Assembly (NCBI RefSeq): GCF_945957355.1
Contig: NZ_CAMFKM010000002.1
Span: forward strand, 248,001-312,000
Length of the DNA stretch: 64,000 nucleotides
Reading direction: 5' to 3'
DNA from: an uncultured Reyranella sp.
GTDB lineage: Bacteria > Pseudomonadota > Alphaproteobacteria > Reyranellales > Reyranellaceae
Shown here: piece after piece, positions 26,126 to 34,707 of the stretch
How the letters are laid out: every line of letters starts with the position of its first letter
Numbering within the stretch: the stretch's first letter is position 1
Notes under the pieces: model-generated
Databases searched by the model: none
The model's input: the letters and a program-made list of their open reading frames with translations, nothing else
What the model was told of the DNA's origin: nothing
Made by a program: the position numbers and the translations under genes

Positions 26126-26152
26126 GAGCGCCGCGAAAGCGGCGCTCTTCTT
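26126..26152 (+). terminator. Intrinsic terminator of rho
   Basis: GAGCGCCGC and GCGGCGCTC form a perfect nine-base stem around GAAA, followed by TTCTTGTTT. It stands three bases before the end of the convergent MFS gene; the other side (CTTTGAG) is less T-rich, so it works best for rho. Confidence 0.85.
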
Positions 26153-26154
26153 GT

Positions 26155-27363
26155 TTACGGCAGATCCCGAGCCTCCCGACTCATGGCGAACCAAAGCCAG
26201 ATCACCGCCTGCACCGCCAGCAGCGCGACCGTCACGACCTGATGCGCCTCGGCGCGCGACAGCCCATGTGCTGCGTCCATCCAGGCCAGTGCCGGCCCGA
26301 TCGCCGCCTGCACCACGAAGGCGATCAGCATGCAGATGAGGTTGAGCGTCGTATTGACCCGGCCCGCCAGCTCGGGCGCGAAGGCGCGCGTCACCAGCGC
26401 GTAGCAGACCACCGACATGCCGCCGAACATCACATAGGCGAACCACAGGAGCTTCGGCGCCGCCGTGACGTTGAGCGCGATCGGCACGTGGATGGCGAGG
26501 AACAGCAACCCGTAGATCAGCAGCACCCGGCCGCCGCGCACGCCGCGCCGGTGCAGCAGGTCGACGATCATGCCGCTGAAGAAGTAGCCGGGCACGATGG
26601 CGATCGAGAGGGCAAACAGCGCGACGCCCACCGACGGTTCATCGAGATGCGCCACGTCGCGCAGCCATCCCGCCGCCCAGAAGCTCGCGTAGCAGACCCA
26701 CACGCCGAGCGAGAATGTCGGCGCGAGCCCGGCCTTCCAGAAGAGCGGCGTCCGGAGAACGCCGGCCAGGCCGCGCAGCTCGTCGGCCAGGCGCCCCTTT
26801 CCGCCCCGCTCGTATCGGGGAGCGGCCAGCAGCTGGTAGAGCGCGACGGCGACGGTGACGGCGCCGAGACCCAGGAAGATCTGCCGCCAGTCGAAGTCGA
26901 CCAGCAGCCACTGCACCGGGCGCGTCGCCATCGCGGCGCCCAGTCCGCCGAACGTCATCATGACGGCGTTGACCAGCGGCAGCCGACCGATCGGCCAGTA
27001 GAGGACGTTGGCCTTGAAGCCGCACATCAGGGCGACGGACAGGCCGAGCCCGATCAGTGCGCGGCCGATGCTGAGCGTGACGACGTCCTGCCCCAGGGCG
27101 AAGACGACGGCGCCCAGCGCGGTCGCGAGCAGCATGACCGGCGCCACGCGGCGCGGGCCGAAGCGGTCGAGCGCCACGCCGGCGGGAAGCTGGGCCGCCG
27201 TGAAGGCCGCCAGGTACATCGACGTCACGACGCCGATGGCGGCATCGTCGAGACCGAGCTCGCTGCGCAGCGCGGGCGCAACCACCGCATTGAGCGAGCG
27301 GAAGAGGAAGCTCAGGAAGTAGCCGAGGGCAAACGGCAGGAACGCCGTCAGGGCGAGCCTCAA
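26155..27363 (-). CDS. MFS transporter
   Basis: Inner-membrane major-facilitator protein of 402 residues with about twelve helices and the loop-2 motif AGVALDRFGPRRVAP. The first part (FLPFALGYFLSFLFRSLNAVVAPAL) resembles nitrate/cyanate or hexuronate-type carriers, but no substrate can be assigned. It is the last gene of a minus-strand run. The start is taken at a TTG whose bases overlap the thioesterase stop (TTGA), giving coupled translation; upstream in-frame sequence is a shadow of the thioesterase gene. Confidence 0.8.
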   Translation of the reverse strand: MRLALTAFLPFALGYFLSFLFRSLNAVVAPALRSELGLDDAAIGVVTSMYLAAFTAAQLPAGVALDRFGPRRVAPVMLLATALGAVVFALGQDVVTLSIGRALIGLGLSVALMCGFKANVLYWPIGRLPLVNAVMMTFGGLGAAMATRPVQWLLVDFDWRQIFLGLGAVTVAVALYQLLAAPRYERGGKGRLADELRGLAGVLRTPLFWKAGLAPTFSLGVWVCYASFWAAGWLRDVAHLDEPSVGVALFALSIAIVPGYFFSGMIVDLLHRRGVRGGRVLLIYGLLFLAIHVPIALNVTAAPKLLWFAYVMFGGMSVVCYALVTRAFAPELAGRVNTTLNLICMLIAFVVQAAIGPALAWMDAAHGLSRAEAHQVVTVALLAVQAVIWLWFAMSREARDLP

Positions 27364-27797
27364 GAGCGGTCGCCCGTCCTGGCGAATACCGCGCTCGCGT
27401 GGACGATGCGCTCCTCGCCGACCTTCAGGTAGCAGTTGGCGAAGGCCAGTCGCCCGCCAACCTTGTGAACGTCGACATGGGCCTCGACCCAGTCGCCGAT
27501 CTTGGCGGAGCCCGCAAAATCGGTCTTCACGCTCGCGGTGACGATCAGCGGCGAGGGCGTCTGGCTGCGTGTCGTGCGATAGCCCAGCGAGATGTCGCAC
27601 AGGGTCATGAGGATGCCGCCATGGGCGACACCGCGTGCGTTGGCGTGCTTGGGCTGGATGCGCAATCCCACCACGAACGTGCCGTCGGCGTTCTCGCGAT
27701 AGAAAAACGGCCCGTTATGGTCGAGGAACGGGCTGGTGCGGAACAGCGGCTTGTAGCCGGCTGGTGGATCGGAGACTGGCAGGTTGCTGTCGTCCAC
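27360..27797 (-). CDS. PaaI-type hotdog thioesterase
   Basis: A 145-residue single-domain hotdog protein predicted to hydrolyse acyl-CoA thioesters. The motif ARGVAHGGILMTLCD carries the residues that PaaI-like thioesterases use at the active site, and the strand VTASVKTDFAGSAKIGDWVEA is the usual central one. It lies three bases after aroE and overlaps the MFS gene. The natural substrate is unknown. Confidence 0.85.
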   Translation of the reverse strand: MDDSNLPVSDPPAGYKPLFRTSPFLDHNGPFFYRENADGTFVVGLRIQPKHANARGVAHGGILMTLCDISLGYRTTRSQTPSPLIVTASVKTDFAGSAKIGDWVEAHVDVHKVGGRLAFANCYLKVGEERIVHASAVFARTGDRS

Positions 27798-27800
27798 GGG

Positions 27801-28691
27801 TCAGGCTCCGAGATCGGCCGCGACCGCATGGCGCTGCGCCGCCGAGACGTCGACCCTGACTCCGAACCAGGCCTCGAAACCCGGCCGGCCCTGGTGCAGC
27901 AACATGCCGAGGCCGTCGATGCAGCGGTTGCCTCGAGAACGGGCGGCGGCCAGCAGGTAGGTTTCCAGCGGCGCATAGACGATGTCGTAGACCACCGCCT
28001 CGTGCGGCAGCTTCGCGAGGTCGATGTCGAGAGCGGGCTGATCCTTCATCCCGAGGGATGTCGTATTGACGAGCAGGGTCGCGCCATCCAGCAGCCCGGA
28101 GCGCTCGTCCCATGAGCCGACCACGATGCGCTGCCCGCCCGGCGGGGTGAGCGTGACGGCGAGATCGACCGCGGTCTCGCGCGTCCGGTTGACCAGCCGC
28201 AGCTCGGGCACACCGACATCGATCAGGCTGGCGACGATCGCGCGGGCCGCTCCGCCGGCGCCAAGCACGACGACCGGTCCGGTGTCGGGCATCCAGTGCG
28301 GCGCGTTGTACTTGAGGGCTTCGAGGAAACCGAACCCGTCGGTGTTGCGGCCTTCCAGCACGCCGTCGGGCTGCTTCACGATGGTGTTCACCGCGCCGAT
28401 TCGCCGGGCGGCGGGATCGATGCGATCGAGCAGCGGCAGGATCTCGACCTTGTGCGGCAGGGTGAGGTTGCAACCGCGCGCGTTCGGCGTCCTCTTCAGG
28501 AACGCGACCAGCTCCTCCAGCGCGGCGCGCTGGGGTTTCACGGGCAGCCGGCCATAGTGGCCGTCGATATGGTGCTGCTTCAGCCAGTAGCCGTGCAGCG
28601 CCGGCGAGCGCGAATGCTCGACCGGCCAGCCGACGATGGCGGCAAAGGGCCGGCCGGCGGCCTCGGCGAGAAGCGTGTCGTAAGCGCTCAT
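27801..28691 (-). CDS. aroE: Shikimate dehydrogenase
   Basis: NADPH-dependent reduction of 3-dehydroshikimate to shikimate in aromatic amino-acid synthesis. The 296-residue protein has the substrate-binding SRSPALH, the catalytic lysine in GCNLTLPHK, the NTDGFGF motif, and the cofactor site VVVLGAGGAARAI followed by NRTRE, which favours NADPH. The start codon overlaps the maf stop (ATGA). In many alphaproteobacteria maf-aroE-coaE-dnaQ form one operon; here coaE-dnaQ are on the other strand beyond two other genes. Confidence 0.95.
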   Translation of the reverse strand: MSAYDTLLAEAAGRPFAAIVGWPVEHSRSPALHGYWLKQHHIDGHYGRLPVKPQRAALEELVAFLKRTPNARGCNLTLPHKVEILPLLDRIDPAARRIGAVNTIVKQPDGVLEGRNTDGFGFLEALKYNAPHWMPDTGPVVVLGAGGAARAIVASLIDVGVPELRLVNRTRETAVDLAVTLTPPGGQRIVVGSWDERSGLLDGATLLVNTTSLGMKDQPALDIDLAKLPHEAVVYDIVYAPLETYLLAAARSRGNRCIDGLGMLLHQGRPGFEAWFGVRVDVSAAQRHAVAADLGA

Positions 28692-29287
28692 GCGGCGTTC
28701 TCCAGTCCGATGCCATGCCCGGCGAGAAACGAAAGCAGCGGCAGCAGCGGCAGGCCGAGGATGGTGAAATAGTCGCCGTCGACCTTCGCGAAGAGATGCG
28801 CGCCCACGCCTTCGAGCTGGTAGGCGCCGACCGACTGGGTGACGGCCTCACCGGCGCGCGCGAGATAGGCATCGAGGAACCTGTCGGGCAGCGGTCGCAT
28901 GGTGAGCCGCGCCCGCTCGTTGCAATGCCACAGCCGCGCGCCGCCTTGGGCGACGACGACCGAGGAATGGAGTTCATGCGTCTGGCCGGCCAGCGCCTGA
29001 AGCTGCGTGCGGGCCGCTGCCATCGTCGGCGGCTTGTCGAACAGGCGGCCGTTGCAGGCGAGCGTCGTGTCCGCGCCGATCACCAATGCCCCGGGCCGCC
29101 GCATCGAGACTCGTTTCGCCTTCAGCTCGGCCAGGGTCTCCGCGATGTCCTGCGGCGTCGCCTTTTCGGCGATGAGGCTCAGCTTCACCTCGTCCTCGTC
29201 GACGCCCGATGTCTCGACCGTGAAGTCGAGACCGGCATTCTGCAGCATCTGCCGGCGTGACAGGCTGGCGGAGGCGAGGATCAGCAT
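28688..29287 (-). CDS. maf: Maf-like nucleotide pyrophosphatase
   Basis: Hydrolyses non-canonical or modified nucleoside triphosphates to monophosphates, cleaning the nucleotide pool. The 199-residue product opens with LILASASLSRRQML (the Maf SAS..R motif) and has the central GADTTLACNGRLFDKP with the conserved aspartate. The YceF/YhdE subtype is unclear. It overlaps aroE and follows the dehydrogenase gene by five bases. Confidence 0.93.
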   Translation of the reverse strand: MLILASASLSRRQMLQNAGLDFTVETSGVDEDEVKLSLIAEKATPQDIAETLAELKAKRVSMRRPGALVIGADTTLACNGRLFDKPPTMAAARTQLQALAGQTHELHSSVVVAQGGARLWHCNERARLTMRPLPDRFLDAYLARAGEAVTQSVGAYQLEGVGAHLFAKVDGDYFTILGLPLLPLLSFLAGHGIGLENAA

Positions 29288-29292
29288 GGGCG

Positions 29293-30432
29293 TTACGCAG
29301 GCTCCAGGCGGTAGAGGCCCCCACTGTCGGTGTGGGTGACGATGTAGAGGAGGCCGTCGGGCCCCTGACGAACGTCGCGGATATAGGGAAGCAGGTCGAC
29401 GAGCAACCGCTCTTCGCCGACATACCGGTCGCCGTCGAGCTCGATGCGGTGCAGCGCGTTGTCCGACAGCGCGCCGGTGAAGACCGAACCCTTCCAGCCG
29501 GGGAACCGGTCGCCGGTGTAGAAGGCGAGGCCGCTCGGCGAGATCGATGGCACCCAGACCCTCACCGGATCTTCCATCCCGGGCAGGCTCTTGTTCGGGC
29601 TGATGGTCGCGCCGCTATAGTCGATGCCGTGTGTGGCGCGTGGCCAGCCGTAGTTCGCGCCGGCCTTCAGCAGGTTGAGTTCGTCGCCGCCGCGAGGACC
29701 GTGCTCGACCAGCCAGATGCGGCCGGTGCCGGGATGCATCGCCATGCCCTGCGGATTGCGATGGCCATAGGTGAAGATCTCCGGCCGCGCGCCGTCGCGA
29801 CCGACGAAGGGATTGTCCGGCGGGACCGAGCCGTCGTCGCGCAGCCGCACCACCTTGCCGCCGAGATCCGCCAGGTTCTGGGCGCGCTGCATCTGGTAGC
29901 GCTCGCCGCAGGTCACGTAGAGCAGGCCCGCCCGGTCGAAGACGATTCGCGAGCCGAAATGCAGCCCCCCGGACGTGCGGGGCAGGGCCTCGAAGATCCG
30001 CTGCATACCGACCAGGGCGTTGTTGCGGAACTGGGCCCGCGCCAGCACCGTCGCGGCGCCGCCCTCGCCCTCTCCTGAATAGGTGAGATAGAGCACCGGT
30101 TTCCGGGCGAAGTCCGGATGCAGGCAGACGTCGAGCAGCCCGCCCTGGCCGCGGGCATAGACCTTTGGCAGGCCGCCCACCGGCGCCCGTTCCAGCCGGC
30201 CATTGGCAAAGATCCGCAGCCGGCCCGGCCGCTCGGTGATCAGCAGCCGGCCGTCAGGCAGGAAGGCCATGCCCCACGGCTGTTCGAGGTCGAGCGTGAG
30301 CATCCTCAGGCTGTAGGAAGCCTTGCTGCTGCGCAGGACCTGCTGGCCGCGCGCGACGGCGGGAGCGGCCAGCGCCGCCGCGGCGGTCGTGGCGAGGAGG
30401 CGGCGACGTCCGAGAAAGACCTTCCCGAGCAT
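29293..30432 (-). CDS. PQQ-type sugar dehydrogenase (Asd/YliI-like), exported
   Basis: A 379-residue periplasmic six-blade propeller of the soluble aldose dehydrogenase family, which oxidises sugars with PQQ. An N-terminal GRRRLLATTAAAA segment looks like a Tat signal. Propeller motifs include LDLEQPWGMAFLPDGRLLITERPGRL, the catalytic-histidine region GGLHFGSR, and GHRNPQGMAMHPGTG near the metal/PQQ pocket. It heads the minus-strand run with maf, aroE, thioesterase and MFS genes, although metabolically unrelated to them; no PQQ synthesis genes are in the window. Confidence 0.85.
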   Translation of the reverse strand: MLGKVFLGRRRLLATTAAAALAAPAVARGQQVLRSSKASYSLRMLTLDLEQPWGMAFLPDGRLLITERPGRLRIFANGRLERAPVGGLPKVYARGQGGLLDVCLHPDFARKPVLYLTYSGEGEGGAATVLARAQFRNNALVGMQRIFEALPRTSGGLHFGSRIVFDRAGLLYVTCGERYQMQRAQNLADLGGKVVRLRDDGSVPPDNPFVGRDGARPEIFTYGHRNPQGMAMHPGTGRIWLVEHGPRGGDELNLLKAGANYGWPRATHGIDYSGATISPNKSLPGMEDPVRVWVPSISPSGLAFYTGDRFPGWKGSVFTGALSDNALHRIELDGDRYVGEERLLVDLLPYIRDVRQGPDGLLYIVTHTDSGGLYRLEPA

Positions 30433-30545
30433 AAACTCTCCTGTCGAAGGCCGCGCCGGGCTGGCGCCTTAAAGGCCTGTCACTATACTCGACGCGCGCA
30501 AGCGGGCGACGTTCCTCGGTCGCCGCGGCAAGGGGAGAAATTCAG

Positions 30546-31523
30546 ATGTCGAAGTCCATCCTGATTCATGAAAACGGCGGTCCGGAGAAGATGCAGCTCG
30601 AAGAGGTCGAGGTCGGCAAGCCCGGTCCCGGCCAGGTCAAGCTGCGTCATACGGCGATCGGCCTCAACTTCATCGATGTCTACACCCGCTCCGGCCTGTA
30701 CCAGACGCCGCTGCCCAACGCGGTCGGCCGCGAGGCTGCCGGCGTCATCGTCGAGGTCGGCCCCCGGGTGAAGGGCTTCAAGAAGGGCGACCGCGTCGCG
30801 TACTGCGGCGTGCTGGGCGCCTACTGCCAGGAGCGCCTGATGGGCGTCGACCAGCTCGTGAAGGTGCCGACGGGCGTCAGCGACGAGCAGGCGGCCGCGA
30901 TCATGCTGAAGGGCATGACGACCGAGTATCTCGTCGACCGGACTGCCAAGGCGTGGCTGAAGAAGGGTGACACGATCCTGTTCCATGCCGCCGCCGGCGG
31001 CGTCGGGCTGCTGTTCGGCCAGTGGGCCAAGGCGCGCGGCTACAAGGTGATCGGCACGACCTCGTCGCCCGAGAAGGCCGCCCTTGCCAAGAAGAATGGC
31101 TACAAGTGGGTGATCGACTACACCAAGCAGGACATCGTGGCCGAGGTGAAGAAGATCACCAAGAACAAGGGCGTGCCCGTGGTGTTCGACGGCGTCGGCA
31201 AGGATACCTGGGCGGCTTCGCTCGACTGCCTGCAGCCCCGTGGCCTGATGGTGTCGTTCGGCAACGCCTCGGGTGCCGTCGCACCGATTCCCCTTGGCGT
31301 CCTCAACACCAAGGGCTCGCTCTACGTCACGCGTCCGAGCCTCTTCGCCTACACCTCCACGCGTGCCGATCTCGAAGCCAGCGCCCGTTCGCTGTTCAAG
31401 ATGGTGAAGAGCGGCAAGGTAAAGATCTCGATCGACCAGCACTATCCGCTGGCCGAAGCCGCCCAGGCGCATATCGACCTGGAGAGCCGCAAGACCACGG
31501 GCCAGACCGTTCTGGTCCCATAG
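30546..31523 (+). CDS. Quinone oxidoreductase, zinc-free MDR family
   Basis: NADPH-dependent quinone reductase of the QOR type, 325 residues. The N-terminal GroES-like domain has GLNFIDVYTRSGLYQ and PNAVGREAAGVIVEVG; the Rossmann part has ILFHAAAGGVGLLFGQWAKARG. The zinc-binding residues of alcohol dehydrogenases are missing. Lys and Tyr residues for NADPH phosphate binding are likely in the YKVIGTTSSPEKAALAKKNG stretch. A TATACT -10-like box lies 57 bases before the ATG. It is divergent from the sugar dehydrogenase gene. Confidence 0.9.
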   Translation: MSKSILIHENGGPEKMQLEEVEVGKPGPGQVKLRHTAIGLNFIDVYTRSGLYQTPLPNAVGREAAGVIVEVGPRVKGFKKGDRVAYCGVLGAYCQERLMGVDQLVKVPTGVSDEQAAAIMLKGMTTEYLVDRTAKAWLKKGDTILFHAAAGGVGLLFGQWAKARGYKVIGTTSSPEKAALAKKNGYKWVIDYTKQDIVAEVKKITKNKGVPVVFDGVGKDTWAASLDCLQPRGLMVSFGNASGAVAPIPLGVLNTKGSLYVTRPSLFAYTSTRADLEASARSLFKMVKSGKVKISIDQHYPLAEAAQAHIDLESRKTTGQTVLVP

Positions 31524-31535
31524 CGCCAACTAAGG

Positions 31536-31646
31536 CCTCACCCTGAGGAGCGCTCCGCAAGGAGCGCGTCTCGAAGGGTGGGCACGAGCACCACGTCTGT
31601 GGCCCATCCTTCGAGACGGCCGCTGCGCGGCCTCCTCAGGATGAGG
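31536..31646. repeat. Interspersed palindromic repeat, copy 2
   Basis: A 111-base near-palindrome with outer arms CCTCACCCTGAGGAG and CTCCTCAGGATGAGG and inner arms CGTCTCGAAGGGTGG and CCATCCTTCGAGACG. It matches the copy at 10491-10600 in arm sequence and length; the variable parts are the short inner stems (CGCTCCGCAAGGAGCG here). It fills the gap between the quinone reductase gene and coaE. Confidence 0.85.
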
Positions 31647-31681
31647 TAGGCGGGGGGAACTTGAGGCGGAAAGAGTTCTAA

Positions 31682-32344
31682 ATGGTCATCGTCGGACTGA
31701 CCGGCTCGATCGGCATGGGCAAGTCGACCGCAGCGAAAATGCTGCGGGAGATGGGTGTGCCCGTGTACGACGCCGATGCCGCCGTCCACGCGCTTCAGGC
31801 GCCGGGCGGCGCGGCGCTGCCCGGCATCGAGGCAGCGTTTCCCGGTGTCGTGAAGGCGGGGGTGCTCGACCGTCAGGCGCTGGGTGCCCGCGTCTTCGGC
31901 AACAAGGAAGCACTACGCCGGCTCGAGGCGATCGTGCATCCGCTGGTCGGCCAGAGGCAGCGCGCCTTCCTGCGGCGCGCGGCCCTGGCGGGCGAGAAGC
32001 TGGTCGTGCTCGACATTCCCCTGCTGTTCGAAGGGTTGGGCGAGCGGCGTGTGGATGCCACCCTCGTCGTGAGTGCGCCTTCCTTCCTGCAGCGTCGCCG
32101 TGTCCTGGCGCGACCTGGCATGACGGTCGAAAAGTTCGAAGGCATCCTGCGTCAGCAGGTGCCGGACGCGCTGAAGCGGCGCAAGGCCAGCATCGTGATC
32201 CCGACTGGCATGGGCCTCGCGCCGACCCGTGCCGCGCTCGGCAAGGCGGTGGCCGAGTTGCGCGATCTGCGCGGACAGTTCTGGCCACCCAACCCGTGGC
32301 GGGAGAAATTCACAGCCCGTCTCGCGCGCGCGCGTCGCAAGTAG
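31682..32344 (+). CDS. coaE: Dephospho-CoA kinase
   Basis: Last step of coenzyme A synthesis: ATP-dependent phosphorylation of dephospho-CoA. The 220-residue protein has the P-loop [12 protein letters not shown] (5-16), the DAD metal/substrate motif in VYDADAAVH, and the DIPLLFEG segment typical of CoaE. A basic C-terminal tail extends it slightly beyond the usual 200 residues. It starts 35 bases after a palindromic repeat and is followed by dnaQ. Confidence 0.95.
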   Translation: MVIVGLTGSIGMGKSTAAKMLREMGVPVYDADAAVHALQAPGGAALPGIEAAFPGVVKAGVLDRQALGARVFGNKEALRRLEAIVHPLVGQRQRAFLRRAALAGEKLVVLDIPLLFEGLGERRVDATLVVSAPSFLQRRRVLARPGMTVEKFEGILRQQVPDALKRRKASIVIPTGMGLAPTRAALGKAVAELRDLRGQFWPPNPWREKFTARLARARRK

Positions 32345-32369
32345 GTCGCCAACGGGCTAGAAGATCGGG

Positions 32370-33053
32370 ATGCGTGAAGTCGTCCTCGATACCGAGACCA
32401 CGGGCCTCGATCCTCTTGCCGGCCATCGCGTGGTCGAGATCGGCTGCATCGAGCTGGTCAATCTGGTGGCCACCGGCCGTTCGCTGCAGCTCTACCTCAA
32501 TCCCGAGATGCCGATGCCGGCCGGCGCACAGGAAGTGCACGGCCTCACCGACGAGTTCCTGGCCGACAAGCCCCTGTTCGCCGAGAAGGCCGAGGAACTG
32601 CTGGAGTTCCTGGGCGACGCCCAGCTCGTCATCCACAACGCGCAGTTCGACCTGGGCTTTCTCAACGCCGAGTTCGCGCGTGTCGGCAAGCCCAAGCTTG
32701 CGAACGACTATGTCGACACGGTCTCGCTGTCGCGGCGCAAGTTTCCCGGCCAGCGCGCCAGCCTCGATGCCCTGTGCGACCGCTTCGGCATCGACAACAC
32801 CAAGCGCACCAAGCACGGCGCGCTGCTCGATTCGGAGCTGCTGGCGGAAGTCTATCTGGAGCTGAGCGGCGGCCGACAGCGCGATCTCGGCCTCGCCCCG
32901 GAGATGGCGGCGGCGGGCCTCGAAGGCCTGGCCGACCAGAGCCGGCCCGTCCGCCCGGCCCGTCCGCACGCGGCCAGCCCCGAAGAGCTCGCAGCGCATG
33001 CGGAGTTCCTGAAGAAGATCAGCGAGCCACTCTGGCTGAAAGTCGACGCTTAA
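32370..33053 (+). CDS. dnaQ: DNA polymerase III epsilon subunit (3'-5' proofreading exonuclease)
   Basis: Proofreading nuclease of the replicative polymerase, 227 residues. The three exonuclease motifs are intact: DTETTGLD (Exo I, 7-14), HNAQFDLGF (Exo II) and HGALLDSELLA (Exo III epsilon). The C-terminal tail after a Pro/Ala/Arg-rich linker should bind the alpha subunit. It lies 25 bases after coaE, the conserved alphaproteobacterial order. Confidence 0.95.
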   Translation: MREVVLDTETTGLDPLAGHRVVEIGCIELVNLVATGRSLQLYLNPEMPMPAGAQEVHGLTDEFLADKPLFAEKAEELLEFLGDAQLVIHNAQFDLGFLNAEFARVGKPKLANDYVDTVSLSRRKFPGQRASLDALCDRFGIDNTKRTKHGALLDSELLAEVYLELSGGRQRDLGLAPEMAAAGLEGLADQSRPVRPARPHAASPEELAAHAEFLKKISEPLWLKVDA

Positions 33054-33058
33054 CACGT

Positions 33059-33168
33059 CCTCCCCAGTCAGCTGGGGAGGTGTCGCGCCTCGCGCGACGG
33101 AGGGGTCATGACCCCATCGCCCTCGTAAGGCGAGGGCACTTCCCCTTTGCGGAGCCCGCAAAGGGGAA
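33059..33168. repeat. Compact array of five hairpins between dnaQ and secB
   Basis: Five consecutive palindromes fill this stretch between two convergent genes: CCTCCCCAG/CTGGGGAGG, TCGCGC/GCGCGA, the 14-base palindrome GGGGTCATGACCCC, GCCCTCG/CGAGGGC, and TTCCCCTTTGCGG/CCGCAAAGGGGAA (13-base perfect stem). The mosaic layout suggests a mobile non-coding repeat. It may also act as a two-way transcription end. Confidence 0.75.
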
Positions 33169-33192
33169 GAGATTGTCTATGTCGGAAAAACT

Positions 33193-33714
33193 CTAAGCGT
33201 GGCCGACCGGGCCGGCGGGCATGCCCGGCATCTGGCCGCCATTGGCCTCGAGCTGCTGGCGGAAGAGCGCCACGAAATCGACCGGGGCGATGTTGAGCGG
33301 CGGGAAGCCGGCCTCGCGCGTGGCGTTGGCCACGATGGCGCGGGCGAACGGGAAGAGCAGGCGCGGCGTCTCGATGAAGAGCATCGGGCCGAATGCCTCC
33401 TGCGGCAGCTCGCCCAGGGTCACCGTGCCGGCATAGACCAGTTCGAGCATGAACAGGGGCTCTTTTTCCGGCGTATGGGCGGAAGCCTCGATGGTGAGCG
33501 ACACTTCGAAGGTCTTGGCGTCGAACTGGCGGTTGGCCACCTGCACGTTCAGCGTGAGCTGCGGCGTGGTCTGCTCGATCAGGCTCTGCGGCGCCCGTGG
33601 ATTCTCGAAGCTGAAGTCCTTGATGTACTGGCCGTGCAGGGTGAGCGGCGCGGCGGGGCCCGCCTGGGCGGTCGTGCCGGAGGGCGGGGCGGACGGCGGA
33701 GGGGTGGTCGTCAT
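33193..33714 (-). CDS. secB: Protein-export chaperone SecB
   Basis: Tetrameric cytoplasmic chaperone that keeps precursor proteins unfolded and passes them to SecA. The 173-residue product has the conserved YIKDFSFENPRAPQSL near residue 30, LNVQVANRQFD, the EPLFMLELVYAGTVTL strand and PFARAIVANATREAGFPPLNIAPVDF. A Pro/Thr/Ala-rich N-terminal extension of about 27 residues is typical of alphaproteobacteria. The ATG is the one before TTTPPPSAPP; a longer frame upstream is not conserved. It is convergent with dnaQ. Confidence 0.95.
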   Translation of the reverse strand: MTTTPPPSAPPSGTTAQAGPAAPLTLHGQYIKDFSFENPRAPQSLIEQTTPQLTLNVQVANRQFDAKTFEVSLTIEASAHTPEKEPLFMLELVYAGTVTLGELPQEAFGPMLFIETPRLLFPFARAIVANATREAGFPPLNIAPVDFVALFRQQLEANGGQMPGMPAGPVGHA

Positions 33715-33738
33715 GGCGCTCTTTCCAATCGTCTTGGA

Positions 33739-33748
33739 CAAACGTTTG
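33739..33748. promoter_or_regulatory. CAAACGTTTG palindrome upstream of secB
   Basis: A perfect ten-base palindrome 25 bases before the secB start, in a 162-base gap shared with the divergent amidotransferase gene. It may be a repressor site, but short AT-centred palindromes also arise by chance. Confidence 0.2.
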
Positions 33749-33876
33749 CTGCGGCGCGGCGGTACCATGCAGGGCAGCACTGCACAAGCTGCGGGCGGGC
33801 CCGGGCGCGCCGCGATTGCCAAGGCGGGATGCAGCAGCGAAAATGACTTTTCCGCTATTTGCACGCCCCGGCAGCC

Positions 33877-34695
33877 ATGAATCGCTCTTCTTCTCGCCCC
33901 CTGATCGGTGTTTCCGCCTGTCTCAAGGAGAACGGACGGGGTGGCTGGCATCACACGGTCGGCGAGAAATACGTCCAGGCCGCGCTTCGCGCCGTCGGGG
34001 GCCTGCCGGTCCTGATTCCCGCCATCGGCCCGGAGTTCGGCGATGACGAGCCAGGCTTCCTCGAGGCGATGGATCGCTTGCTCGACGGTCTCGACGGCGT
34101 GCTGCTGACCGGCAGCCCCTCGAATGTCGAGCCGCATCACTACGGCAAGGAGAGCCGCGACGGCACGCTGCACGATCCCGCGCGCGATTCCACGACCCTG
34201 CCGCTGATCCGGCACGCGATCGACCGCGGCGTGCCGCTGTTCGCGATCTGTCGCGGCCTGCAGGAGGTCAATGTCGCCCTGGGTGGCTCGCTGCACCAGC
34301 ACGTGCACGAGGTCGAGGGAAGGCGCGATCACCGTTCGCCCAAGTCGCCCGACATGGACGTGAACTATGCGCCGGCCCACGACATCGACGTGGCCGAAGG
34401 CGGCCTCCTGCACAGCCTGCTGGGCGAGACGCGCGTGAGGGTGAATTCGCTTCACGGGCAGGGCGTCGACGTGCTGGCGCCGCGGGCGCGGCTCGAAGCG
34501 ACCTGCTGCGACGACGGACAGATCGAGGCGCTGAGCGTGCCCGACGCGCCGGGCTTCGTCCTCGCGCTGCAATGGCATCCCGAATACAAGGCGCTCGAGA
34601 ATCCGGTCTCGATGAAACTGTTCGACGCATTTGCTGCGGCCTGCCGCGCGCGCATGACGGCGCGCACCGCACCGCTGCTGCGCGCCGCCGAGTAG
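33877..34695 (+). CDS. Class I glutamine amidotransferase, PuuD-like
   Basis: A 272-residue single-domain class I amidotransferase of the gamma-glutamyl-GABA hydrolase type, which splits gamma-glutamyl amides in putrescine breakdown. The nucleophile is in FAICRGLQEVNVALGG, and the partner His-Glu pair in LALQWHPEYKA. The early stretch PLIGVSACLKENG and GVLLTGSPSNVEPHHYG are also family traits. No other putrescine gene is nearby, so the substrate is uncertain. It precedes a gentisate dioxygenase gene by 12 bases. Confidence 0.87.
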   Translation: MNRSSSRPLIGVSACLKENGRGGWHHTVGEKYVQAALRAVGGLPVLIPAIGPEFGDDEPGFLEAMDRLLDGLDGVLLTGSPSNVEPHHYGKESRDGTLHDPARDSTTLPLIRHAIDRGVPLFAICRGLQEVNVALGGSLHQHVHEVEGRRDHRSPKSPDMDVNYAPAHDIDVAEGGLLHSLLGETRVRVNSLHGQGVDVLAPRARLEATCCDDGQIEALSVPDAPGFVLALQWHPEYKALENPVSMKLFDAFAAACRARMTARTAPLLRAAE

Positions 34696-34707
34696 GGAAC
34701 GTCCCCC

